Part shown: positions 12,113 to 25,800 of the stretch, one piece after another
How positions within the stretch are numbered: the stretch's first letter is position 1
Layout: every line of letters begins with the position of its first letter
NCBI GenBank assembly: GCA_002794735.1
Contig: NBAZ01000003.1
Span: forward strand, 1,426,001 to 1,490,000
Source of the DNA: Pyrrhoderma lamaoense
Taxonomy: Eukaryota; Basidiomycota; Agaricomycetes; Hymenochaetales; Hymenochaetaceae
Length of the DNA: 64,000 nucleotides
Direction: 5' to 3'
Position numbers and translations under genes: made by a program
Notes under the pieces: model-generated
Seen by the model: only the letters and a program-made list of their open reading frames with translations
Database searches by the model: none
What the model was told of the DNA's origin: nothing

Positions 12113-13504
12113 AAACCTTTTGTATGAACTCAGAAATATGAGTGACCTCTGTATGAGATGATGCATAAAATGACGTCTCTCTTACGATCATAATCACTTT
12201 ATAACTTCGGTAATTACCGAGTATACTCGTACATACAATATACTTATTCATACGGACACCGCATCCAATAATCGTATTCTTCATGTCTTTATTATCAACT
12301 TCGGAGTAGACTAGGCTCAGATTGAGACTTCCGATTACATGGGCCACCGGTGTCGTAGCAATAGAAAATAATTCTGCGTATTATAATTATAATCATAATT
12401 ATAGAGATCTCAACACCAACTATTTTCAATGCGGTTCACAGAGAAAATCGTAGCATTCTACTATCCGACAATCTTCTAGAATAACGGAGGGATCTGCTTG
12501 AAATCGAATGCAATACAAAAGAAATCAGAACTTGTGCTATAAATTATGGGCCATCGTGATAGTTTCCTCATGGCCCTATTACAATCTGAGTAGATATGAC
12601 TTGCTTGCGTAGCTCTTCTGATTATGGATAAATTACTTCGGTCAACGGACCAGGCAATCTTTGGTGATCTAAGACCTCTGAAAATTATTTTCACTCTTAT
12701 AAAACCTTCGATGGCTCCGACTCGCAAGTTACATATGTATATCTCAGGTGGTTTTCAATCCGACTCGGACTGTCGGCTCCGTAGTAATTATCTTTTCTAC
12801 CTTAACTTGGCTGCACTATCGTGGTGAACCTCTGTAGCTCATCTTATTGCTATTTATTCGATGGGGTTTTCATGCATACACTGCTACTAGTATTATCGAT
12901 AGTGAAGCGCATTTTGAAGCCCAAAACGGATATATAATGCCATATGCAACTACACTATACTCGTGCTCAGATTGTTGCTTTTTACGATAATGTATAACTT
13001 CTTTCGAAGGGCTAAAGATCCAATATTGTGTTTCGACTTATCAGGGCACATACATGTATGCCGTGAATACCAATACATTAACTATAGTAAACTTAATTCC
13101 GGTACGAAGGCTGTGAACACCACCATATGTACGTAAATTACTCTGTCAGCACCGAGTCGGAAGAGAGTAAATTGCCTTTTTTGGCATCAATATCTCGGTC
13201 TAGTCCAGGCAAGTGTGGGTTTCGTTTGTTTTCTTAATCTATTTAAAAATTATTGTATTGTATGCTGTTGTAAGGTTAAATACGATAATGAAAACACTGA
13301 TTCAGCTTTCTATAAGCAGAAATAGCTTAATATCTTTTGCTTCTGACCAAGATCCAAAATTCTTGAAAATAAGTGTCCGTATCCATTCTAAGCACTTTAC
13401 TGGGTATAAATACAGAGCATTCATATCCTCCCCCAGAATCAAATTTCGCATTCCTCCTAAATATCTCGTCTACGTAAGAGTCTCATGATCTTTAAGCTCA
13501 AAGC
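12113..13504. other. divergent intergenic region
   Basis: Between the methyltransferase (minus) and the Old Yellow Enzyme gene (plus). AT-rich, with an imperfect AT palindrome near 12378-12403. The open frames present show no coding bias or motifs. Confidence 0.4.
13405..13412 (+). promoter_or_regulatory. TATA box of Old Yellow Enzyme gene
   Basis: TATAAATA, 93 bp upstream of the ATG at 13505. Matches the eukaryotic TATA consensus at a plausible distance. Confidence 0.5.
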
Positions 13505-15137
<1,633 letters not shown>

Positions 15138-15314
15138 TAGTTTTCAGTTTTTCTAGAATACTACTTAGCTACTTTGAAGCGAGATCCATGTATACTACCA
15201 AATAAAGGAATTTTTGTGAAAAAAGATCCCTGTGAACACGATCACGACTTAAACGCGTCTCGTAACTTACAGCGTAACGCCGTAAGGTTGCGTGTTGCTC
15301 GCGTCACAAGGACT

Positions 15315-16801
15315 ATGCCTCTGTTATCATTACCATATGCTCTAGAAGAAGCATGTCCTATACCGTGGTCAACATCAGCAGAGTCGCAGCTTCATGGTGA
15401 CTATCCCTCTGCAGAGATAAAAGAGGAAACCGAACAGGAGTTTGTCATTCGCCGTTATCTTGAGACCCTCTGGCTGCCTGAAGTGCGTCTTTCATTCTCC
15501 TTCATACAGAAGAGTACATGAGATAACTTATGATAACACTCTTTTAGTCTTTCAACCCAGTCTCGGCCTTAGTACATTCTCTTCGACGTGTCACTCAAGA
15601 GAACACATCAGTACCCCATCCGCATCCCTTACACACATACTTAGAACCATTATTACTTTCTGCACGAGCATCTTCAGAAAAATACCGCACTGAACTAGTC
15701 CAAATCCTTAGTGATGGAGGGGGAGCAGGAGAACAAGAGGAAATGATGATGTGGTATGCATGGGAATATGAGAAGGCAGCACCAGACGAAATGTGCCGAG
15801 GGGAACAGCGAGAGATAGACGAAGTAAAATGGAGGAAATCATGGCTTGAGAGGCTTGAAAGAAGAGAGTACGCCAAAACGTCCCATATCTCTTATGACTA
15901 GCTATTAATTACAGAATAGGGCTATGATACAGATATTACTACACATGCTGAAACTAAGCCTCCCAGGCCCAAAACCTTTTTCAGTTCCAAATACTGTGAG
16001 GAACAAACAGAAAAAAGGAAGTGCAGAGGAAAGGGAAGAGGAGACAGAAGAAGAACGGGTAGAAAGCTATATGGACAAGCTTGCTGTCTGGCAGTTGACA
16101 TCATCCGTGGAAGATCTTACCGCAGATATGGGTGCAAGCTCGAGCAAAGGCAATACAAAGGAAGAACGACATTGGACTCAGGTTTTCTGTGAAGACGTTG
16201 TAGAACCTCTGTGAGTCCTCAACTCCTTCTCTTTGAGCTTGAGCTGTGAAGCTCATAGCGTCGTATGCCTAGCTTTAAATCAGAGTTACCCTCGTTATGT
16301 GGACTTTTCCGTTTCAAGGTATTCCCAGATTTCTTCTTCTCCGATGATGATAGCCTTTCGGACGTAGATGGGAAAGCCACCAATCCGAACATTCGAAGAC
16401 AGGATCCTGCGCACAGGAGTTTTTCACGTTCAGCCTCGACTATATCGTTGAAACGTTCAGACTCTATATCTTTATCCGCAAAGCTTGATCCTATTTTGGG
16501 GACGTCTTCTAGTTTGCAGCGAAGCCGGAGTAGATCACTTAGTGTCAGCCTCGCTTTAGATGAAGAATCTCAGCGGTCGAAAATCATACAATCTAGGGGT
16601 GGGCTATCGCGAGAAGTAAGCATGAGTCGAGTCTTCAAAGAAAAGCCCAAGGCAACGAAGCAAAAATTGAAAGAGAAACCGAAGGAAGTGGCTAAAGAAA
16701 AGACCGAACAGACGAAGCGGGAAAAGGGGAGAAACGTGGGCGTAACTTTGATTGCAAGTACACCTGCAAAAAGAAGAAAATGTGAAGTTCTCGATCGCTG
16801 A
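15315..16801 (+). CDS. Sld3/Treslin-like DNA replication regulator
   Basis: Exons 15315-15482, 15548-15867, 15920-16210 and 16273-16801; the lengths sum to 436 codons, so 435 aa with no frame break. The order is typical of basidiomycete Sld3-domain proteins: IPWSTSAESQLHGDYP, EQEFVIRRYLETLWLPE, the helical block with LLSARASSEKYRTELVQIL and KSWLERLERRE, then IQILLHMLKLSLPGPKP, ESYMDKLAVWQLT, and WTQVFCEDVVEPLFKSELPS. A Ser/Arg/Lys-rich disordered tail follows, with a basic end (TPAKRRKCEVL) suitable as a nuclear localisation signal. In yeast, Sld3 brings Cdc45 to licensed origins after CDK phosphorylation. That role here is inferred from family resemblance. The ATG chosen is the first in frame; upstream frame lacks ATG. 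Confidence 0.8.
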
Positions 16802-17205
16802 GGGAAAAGAGCTTAGTGTCACTAAGTGTGTTAATTGAAGAGAAAACGTGCTAGTTTAGCTATTTGTAAAAGGGGTATGATGTCATGTTACGAGAATTGT
16901 ACCTTCTACAAATGGAAAAGGGCGGATTGAATATAAGTTTCAGCTGACAATTTGTAATGCCCCGGTCGATTATACTGGAGAACTAGATTATTTCGATCTC
17001 CGAAGAAAATGTATGGATCATGCTGTAAAGATCAGCAATAAACAAGGATGCAAACCAGTTTAGATCGCTTTTTCGAGAAACAACCTTTTTTCCTCTGCGA
17101 AAAAAATTGTCTTAACTAGTATGTCTATGTTGAATACATTATCTCATATAGTACATATAGTATAATATGATACATATATAGGCCCAAATTTCACCATACA
17201 TTAGT
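16802..17205. other. convergent intergenic region
   Basis: Between the 3' ends of the Sld3-like (plus) and F-box/LRR-like (minus) genes. AT-rich; 3' UTRs expected, nothing else seen. Confidence 0.4.
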
Positions 17206-19270
17206 TCATCTATGACTCCCTTTCAACAAATACGAATCTTCTATCCTTAACATGCCCCTCAGGAGCGTATAATCTTCCTTCAACTTCGCCTTCAACTCGT
17301 TTGACCCAGAATTTGATGCACGCCTCCACTCCCAAACTCTCTCCTGACTTTTCTCCTGCCTTCCAAAGTGAAAAAATATCTCCTCCAAACCCATCCTCCC
17401 AGACCCGGTTTTAAAGACTCTTTTCATAACTTCCCTCGCCCTTTCTCGGCTCTTTTCTTCCCATACAGCCCACTCCTCCTGAGATTCTCCAGCCTCAGGA
17501 TTATCTACAACCTCCTCCTTTCTCATATCTCTCCTGATGTCAAGTCCATCACTCTGGGAGTTCGAGGGACGGATATCTATCTCCTCTGATTCAACATTAG
17601 GTCCAAAATTTTCCTCGTCACGTACACTAGGTCTGTCACCTCCATCTATCAAGATGCTAGAAACTATCGCATCGCGGGAATCCAGGGCCATTAATGCATT
17701 CCCAAAGGCCACAGCAGCTTCTCCGACGTAATTATATCCGTTCAAAGCAGCATTGGATTCTCCCATTTCTTCAACTGCGCTTTCTCCTGTAACTTGAGCC
17801 GGAACTTCTCTATCAATGAGTATTTGACGAGGTTCCCATCCATAACCATGTGTATTCCAGCCGATAGTTAGAGATTTTAGAGATTTCAGAGCATCTTGCA
17901 TCGCTACTACACCTTGCTAGAGATAAACGTAATGGTATCGTAAACAAGATCGGCTTCAAAAGCTGAATATTAGCTTACAGCAAACTCCGAAAGAACTCCA
18001 ACAAAATATGGGTCTGCTGCAAGACGTAGAGCTTCTAGCGAGCGGAAACATTTCTTTTTGAAGAATGGTATAAGGGGAGAAAGCTCGTCCAAAGGATCAA
18101 CATCATTCGTGGCAAGTGCAAATGAAAGGCCAAGCTGAGTAAAGACGTTGCTTTTAACCACACATCCGAACACCGAAATACCATACTTCCCCCAATTGTC
18201 ATCTCCTGGAAAATCTTCAGTACCAGAATCATCATCACTGCCTTCCCAGTCCTCTTCAGTCATCTCACTCAGCGCTCGAGCAACCCACCCCAAAGAGTAT
18301 GAGGCGGCGAAGGCGGAAACATTGATTTCTTCTAATGACAACACTCTGTGCCTCCTCAAGAACTTCCTAAACTCGTGCCTACAGAATGAAACACGCTCCA
18401 GCCTTAGACCCTTGAGCTTCGGAAAAGTCATTTTATGAAGCCCCAAAGTACAGAAAAATGGGTCGAAGAGTCCTAGCCGAAAATGTGATGAATTGAGATG
18501 AAGATTTTCCAAGGTGTCTTTTAATGCGTCTATTAGCGACGCATCAGCTGCAACCGGCGGAGATATATACAAGTTTGGTACAGGAGGTAGAGAACTCCAG
18601 TCTTTGAAATCATATGGCTTTTCACATACGGAAGGAAAGGCAGTCCGGGTGATACTGAGCGTCTTAAGTGAGCGAATACTGGTGATTGCCCGGAGTAGCG
18701 CTCCATCCAACCGAAAATTATCTATAAATAGTTCCGTGAGCCTGTTGCAGCTGGATAATCCCTTAAAAAGCGCAGTGCGAAAATCCGCTCCTCTCTCGAA
18801 TGGGTGACAGTATGCTACCGTGAGAGAACTAGATAAAACGGGTTATTGATTGAGCTACATAGTATAGTTTATGTATACGACACTGACGTAGCGTGCTCCA
18901 CTATTGGTGATGTGAATATCTGTTCGTAGCTTTCTAAGTGGCTTTTACTGTAGCAAAGAATATGGTGAAATAGAATTGGGAAGCAAATTCGTCTAAAGTT
19001 CTTGTTCACAAGCGAAAGTGCAGCTAGTGTAGAGTCGTTGATGCTACAACTATATATATACTTTTCGTCCCGTGCATTTTTCTCCCTTCTCCAAGTTTTA
19101 ATGAATGGGTTGACTTTCATTCGACGCCGAGTGGCATCCACGGTATTGAATGCGGGCTTGCAATAGTGTAAAATGTTGAAAACAAGTTCCAGTGGTAGCT
19201 TTTCAAGGCTTATGGCTGGAGAGTATGTGGCAGATTGTACTGTGTGTTCCTTGCTCATAGTTGATAGCAT
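17206..19270 (-). CDS. F-box/LRR-like protein
   Basis: Exons 19270-18879, 18828-17979 and 17916-17206; phases agree and give 650 aa. Near the N-terminus is an F-box-like segment (SLEKLPLELVFNILHYCKPA, residues about 21-40) followed by LVNKNFRRICFPILFHHI, the usual F-box context in basidiomycetes. The middle has irregular leucine-rich stretches (LEALRLAADPYFVGVLSEFA, FPKLKGLRLERVSF). The last exon is acidic and charged, probably partly disordered. F-box proteins recruit targets to SCF ubiquitin ligases, and basidiomycete genomes carry many such lineage-specific genes. The start could also be the ATG at 19258. Donor choice at 18879/18878 (GTATAC) was made because it keeps phase; GTGTCG four bases earlier would not. 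Confidence 0.72.
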
Positions 19271-22200
19271 GAAAGGGAGAAGTAAAGAATGCGAGAATCA
19301 TGCTATTGTCTTATGAACCGAAGGGTAGAATAACAATGAAACCAAACAATGATTATATAAGCGCTTATTAAGAGTGGCTTCGGATCTAATGTCAATTTAG
19401 GAATTCTCAAGTAACATCGGCTAGTGATTTTAGTATGGTTTCCGAACTTGCGACAAAGGATCTTTACACTAGTATAATTCAGTTCTCGGTGATGACCATT
19501 AAAATTTCACCACTTCATGCCATACATTGTCAAGATCTGCGGAAGTTTCCCAATATGGGGTGCAATGCACGCAAAGTTACGGGTTGGGCGCAACTAATTG
19601 TTCCCTTTGTTTATTTCAATATGGACGCTCTAAAGACGATTTTACGTGTACAGGATCAAGATCAGATAAGCCCAAAGAACCTTTCCATGCCATAAACGAA
19701 ACAGGAACACTTAAGGATTTATCATTCGTTCTCGAATTTGAAAGACGTGTACAAGAGATGGAATCAGAAAGGGCATGCTGTGTATGCTTGGATGTTTCGT
19801 ACGGGGCTAGTAAAACACTCTGTCAGCTAAAGCCACGAATGAGATGGCTAATAAAAAAAAACTACCACTACCAGCGTTATACGAAGTCAAATTTACATAG
19901 TGGTACTCAGGAACACATAGGAAGTTTCTTATAGAAAAATGCTCTTATTGATGAGGAACGTTTTTAAGAAGTGCATTTATTGTCTGTCTACTAGTTCATC
20001 AAGAAGAGCTTGAAGAAACATGTGTCTCTAGCTTTGCACAGCATATAATACAAACAAGCCCCGGATCACCGGAATAATTAAAGTAAAGAGTATTAGCACT
20101 TATATTGTTGATTAAAACATCAAACGTTAACACATTGCACTACATCTCTCGGGCTTACAAGATTTCTCCTACAACTTGAGCTTATTAGGAAGGTTGTGGT
20201 GCTTCATACCGGCTTCTATCATAGTTAATCAGCTACTCGCTCTACAGCCTAGTACAATTTATCTTACATCGTGAATAAGACAGCACCACAACGCGGGACT
20301 AGATCAAAAATGCTATTTCTCCATACAAGCTATGCGGTTAGGGAGCCATATATTTGGATATATCTCTTGGAGATGCACCCAAGCTATCCGGTGTACATGA
20401 CCTTTCGGGCATAGTCTTCGTAATTAAATATCATTGATAGATTTAAAGTATAAAATATACTTCTAAGAGGTAATCACACGAGTAATAGGGGCCTTAAACT
20501 GATTGACAGAGACGATAAAAGGTACTAGATAGTCACAAGAGCTGAAAATGCTATACCATTTTTGTTTTCCAACAGACGAAACATCCAACCGATGACATCT
20601 ATAACATTGGCATCTCTGCCGATCATATACAACCTGTCCGAGTCGGAAGACTGGCTAAAATACAACCTTATCACGCTTGGGTGATTACGCAGTGGTTTAG
20701 TTGATTAGAATAAAAGCATAATAGAATTTATGAAAAGAAATTTCATAAAATCATATACTAGTACATCTTCAACATCTTACGTCTACTTCGCTCTCATATT
20801 AAGCAATAAACCAAATTGTGCACTGTCGCTACTATGGGTCACAGTATCATTTAGCTAAGACCAATAAGATAAGTCAAGTTGTAAAGTGTGGCTTGTAGAA
20901 GACAATCAATAGTGATAGACTCTCTCGTGCGTGTGACGTTTCCAGACCTTCGATTTTCTCACATCTACACTAACTCTGATTCTCCCCTCATCCCTCCAAA
21001 AAATACAGGAATGCATCAACTGTCTAGAAGAAATTGTCTCACAGAGCCTCTCTCTATCTCATTTCCCTTGGCCTTCATGATCCGAAGTTTGATCAATTGA
21101 TTAAAGTTCTATAACCAGAACGTCAAAGGCAACTGGAATAGCCAGTTCATCTACATAGTTCCCCTTGTCATAATACGAGAGCGGGGGAGAAAGATGGGAA
21201 GGGGAGAGAAATAAGATGAAAAGAGAATCTCTAATTCTCAAGTCCATCAGTCGTAGGATAAGGGTATAAGTCGATCGTGAGGATCAAGATCAGATAAAAC
21301 TCTATTCATACATAAACAGATTCCCTCCTAACTAACACACATAATACATACACATCACCGCATCTTCAAGAGAAAAAAAAGACACTAGAATTAAAACTTA
21401 AGTCTCCGAGTTGAGAATGAAAAAGAAGTACTCCGAGAGTCGGAGGTCTGGTACCGTTACGGACTATGACCCGTAACATGCCATTAGCATCACCAACATA
21501 TTTACTAGTAAGAAAAAAACTAGCATCGGCATCAACAAAGAAAGTCGAATTTGTTGTTCCTGGAAGTAGACAGATCTGTCTGAGCCAGTGATCCAATCAC
21601 AGGACATACAAATTCGAAATCGGGGACCAAAAGTAACAGGACGAGGTAGAATATGTACGTTGATCTAGGACTTGACAAGGTGTGCGAGCGAGAAGTCAAT
21701 GAATATTAGATGCATAGCATTGGGTATATATATAACTAATGTACCAGAACATTCCATTGCAAACGATGAAATAAAGCTATCCCGCTTAATTAGTTTAGAG
21801 TATCATTCACAAGTTCATCTTTTATCTGATAGTATCAGATAAAGATTATGATTATATGTAGGTGCAAGTGAAGTGTGTAGCAAAGATTTTATTTATCATG
21901 TTATCATAAAACTTATCAGAGGATCAAAATTGGCGGGTATGTTTAAGCATTTATTGCATCTAAGCCAAACTACGTCAACAACAAGTATTAGATTCTATAA
22001 CAAACGAAAATAAAAAGGCGCGAAGAAAGAAACTCGATCAGAGCATATAAGGGATGGGAATGATCAAATGAGCGTATAAGCCAAAAAATAAGTGTCGTCG
22101 AAGTTAGACTGAGGGAGAAAAGAAGGAAGGGCTTCACAAGCCGTGAGTAAGTGAGGGCGTTCATATACCATTTACATTATACACAGTTCAAGGAAAAAGA

Positions 22201-22899
22201 ATAGAAAAGAGGCACAGTTGGCCAATATATGCAAACCAGGCGTTGAAACAAAAGTAACAGAGGATAAAAAAAATTGAATGAGTTAGGAAAGTAAAGGTCA
22301 ATAATTCAACAACATCCAAGAAGTCCATCAATCGATAAGGAAATATTATACAGAGGTAAAGTCAGAAAAAGAGTAATCAGAACTTTTTTTGCGAAAGATG
22401 AGAAAAATAAGCAAAAGAGGAAAAGATAATAAAAAAAGATGTTGTGCAGGAGATGTGTGATAAACAATGAATGAAGTATGGTCATACATAACTTAACAAT
22501 AGGTTAAAGCACGAAAGTCGTCCGAGAAGGGGTGAGAGGGGAGGGAAGAGGGTAGTACATATATGAATTCAAACATACAGCGTCAATATATCGTTTTCTA
22601 AGGGACACAAGGCGAAGTTGCCTTGTAACAATGGATGGAAATGAATGTTGAGGGGAAATGAAAAAAGACTTCCGAACTCGGAATAGGTGAGAGCAAATAC
22701 AACAATTTTTCGGACCCGTGGCTTAGATAAACCTCAAGTTGCACTTAATAAAAAGAATAAAGAATAATAATTAAGTAGAGCGGTGTTGTGTTGATCCAGG
22801 ACTTATGAATTACTTAAATTCATCTATCGTCTGAAAATTAAATAACAATAATCAGTTAAAATGCTTTCTATGGTATGTATTCAACGAAGAGGATCGAAC
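19271..22899. other. long AT-rich spacer
   Basis: About 3.6 kb without a supported gene. A 135-codon plus-strand frame at 19527-19934 has some Cys pairs (CSLCLF, CCVCLD) but no recognised domain and no clear promoter or splice context. The rest is purine-rich AT sequence, particularly 22000-22450. Confidence 0.5.
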
Positions 22900-25800
22900 T
22901 TACCCAAAGAACCCACTACCGCTCATTTTCAACTTTGACCTCAACGTACCACTGGAATTCGACCCAGTCCGTCGATGTCCATTCAACCTAATCACCCTAG
23001 CTTCGCCTCCACTCTTCTCCCCATTCCCGTTTTGAATGCCAGATGAGGAAGAAGCACCCAACACAACACCCCGTTGGGCGAGCGCAGCCCTCTTCTGTCT
23101 CACGCGCGCAACAAGCGTAGCAGCAGCTACAGCCGCATCCGCCATTGGGCTCCTCGGGTCCGTCAGAGTCAGCCGATTCATCTTCCTCGGCCCATACCCA
23201 ACACCACTCGCAGTAGACCCCCGCTTCGACACTCTCCCACTGCTATTACTATTGCTACCGCCAAATCCGGTTCCCAAAGTAGACATCGTAGACATTGTCG
23301 ACTTTGTCGATACGGCTGAGAGCGGAGCCTGGCTAGCAGGCATCAATACACTCCCACCCTTGAAGTTCGTGACGACTTTCAACTTATTCATCGATGACGG
23401 TTTCACACCTCCGAATCCGAAAGCAGTGTAGTCCGCTCCAGCCGCGCTTGCGCTGACATCAGTTGCGACACTTCCAGCCGATGGAGGGATTGGAAAAGTG
23501 CTTGGGTCAGGTAGAGAACGGATTACCGCCTTCACGGCAGCTGACTGTCTTCTCTTCACAGTCCCGCTCGCAGATGAGACTATACTTCGACTGCGGCTTT
23601 TCCTCCTACCCTTCTCTCTCCCTTCCCTCCTCTTCATCCCACTCGTATCCACATTCTCATCAATATCCACAAACTCCGTATCCTCGTCATCCATGGGGAA
23701 GAACTTTGCAAAAGCAGAAGAAGGGGCAAAGCCAGCATTGTATCCACTCGTATGGTGCTCGGTATTGATCGAACTCGCGAGCGTCAACAATGACCCCATC
23801 TGCTCTTCCTCACTGGCGCCAGAAATGCTTTTAATGATATCCGCGAACGCCGGGTCGAGTGATGAACAGCCATCCATACTCATATTACCAGATCCGCTTC
23901 CATTCAAACCAGCAGTCCGCATGTTCATCTCATGTTGCCTCTCAAGCTCACTGAACGACGAACCAACGCTTATCATAGATAAACCCGTCCCGCATCCAGG
24001 CTCATATTCGTCCCCAGTGACAATTCCGGCTTTCGAAAGCGCAATAGGAGTACCTTCAATAGTTGAGTACGAAGATAAAGATGAGGGAGGCGGTACGCCA
24101 TTTGTCGGCGTAACCAACTCTGCATCTGAGTCTTCAGTAGCGTTCGTATCCATTGAGGTCCTCGACTCTTGTCTCTCCATAGGAGTTACCTGAATTGATG
24201 ACTTAGAGATGGCAGACAAGGGCTGAGGCACCTGCACAGTGACGGGCGCAGAGACCGACAACCCAGAGCCCAAGTGCTCTCTCAAGCTCATATCTCCAAG
24301 AGTCGATCCACGAGGCCTCGCTCCAGGCAACTTGCTGTTCCTGAACCTCAACGGTTGTACGAGCGGTTGTTCCAAAGGGCTCGTACGCAAGTTCGATCCA
24401 GGTGACACACAGAACGATGCAGACCTCTGGGCTCTCGGTGCCACGAAGCCATTACGAGAGTCCTTCAAATCCTGTACACCAGGTGCAAACTTCGTCTGTA
24501 AAGCGCTTGCACTCTGTGGGACATTTGCAGGTGGGGGAACATCCACCTTCACACCGCCAAGGATAGAACCAGTCTTGGAAAGCGCAGATGATCTACGAAT
24601 TTTCAAAGGTGCCACAGAAACTTCAGGAACTACGATAGGCACAGCAGGTCGCACCATTGTCGGCGTAGGAGTCGCGTAGATCACTGTCGGCTGCTCAACC
24701 CGTACTTCGCCAACAGGAGGCGCAGAACTAGCCCCGCTCGCCGACCCACCCACACTGACGCCAACCCTTGAGGTATTTCCAAAAAGGTTTGAGGACATAT
24801 GCGAAGGGATAGCGTTAGCTGCCGTCACGTCGATGGCCATACCTGGCCGGCGGGGTAACTGCCTTCGCTGCACCGGGGTTGTTTGATTCTCAGGAGACGC
24901 CCGTAGGTTATTTGAACCAAATGAATGAAGGGTGTGCGACTGGGATCGTCTTCTCCTAGGAGGTACTGGCTGCTGCAAAACGGGGACATCGGTTGGCATC
25001 TTCCTCTTCATCATCGTCGGAGCGAAAGCTGGCAAGAGACCAGATACACGATTTTTCAAATCTGCAATTTCATGTAACGTCCTCTCATGAGCATTCTCGT
25101 TCTTGTTGAAGTTCATGTTTGGTGTGGGATGAGCAGGGATCGCATTCTTATTATTACAAAGTATAATTTCAACAAACGAATCAAATGACTTATTTGAGAT
25201 CTTTACTCACCTCATTGGTAGTAGCACTAGTCAGACTCGGAAAAGCTACTCCACTGATTGAAGCAACAGGCGGAAGGGGGAAATTACCTAACGAAAACGC
25301 GCCAGCGCTACTCGGAGCAGGACTCACATCCTCGCTTCGCACTACATCCTCATCCGCAAGTCTATTTACATCGACTACGTCCTTAATCGACATGGTCTGA
25401 GTAAAAGGTCCTGTAGTAGTACTATTATTGGCAGGCAGCCATCCGCTTTCTTTCTTGGGGATGCACGCGGTGTGGCGGCAGGTGTAGGCAGACCCGTAAC
25501 TTCCGTCTTTCGCTTCTTAGTTGGCGTCACAGGCCCACCAATCTTGAAGTCAATGTCATCCAGGTCCAAGTCCATGTCAAGATCTACCCAACCAGCCTCT
25601 TCTCCCGAATCCCCAGAGGACTCAAAGCCAGGGTCCATCGCATCTAGAATCCTCACAAGCTCATCGACATCAGGCACGAAGTACGTAGTACTACGCATAC
25701 TCCGGCTGCTTCGAGCGCTCCTGGTGCTACGGATGCTAAGTGCCCTGGAACTCCTGATACTCCTCATGCTCCGCCTGTTCTTCGAACGTCCGGATAAGAC

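Noticed and set aside
19527..19934. 135-codon plus-strand frame with Cys pairs
   Set aside because: No recognised zinc-finger spacing, no splice partners and no conserved start; too weak to call a gene.
23036..24193. Plus-strand open frames of 101-231 codons opposite the large disordered gene
   Set aside because: They are antisense shadows of the Ser/Pro-rich coding exon, with no motif or start context of their own.
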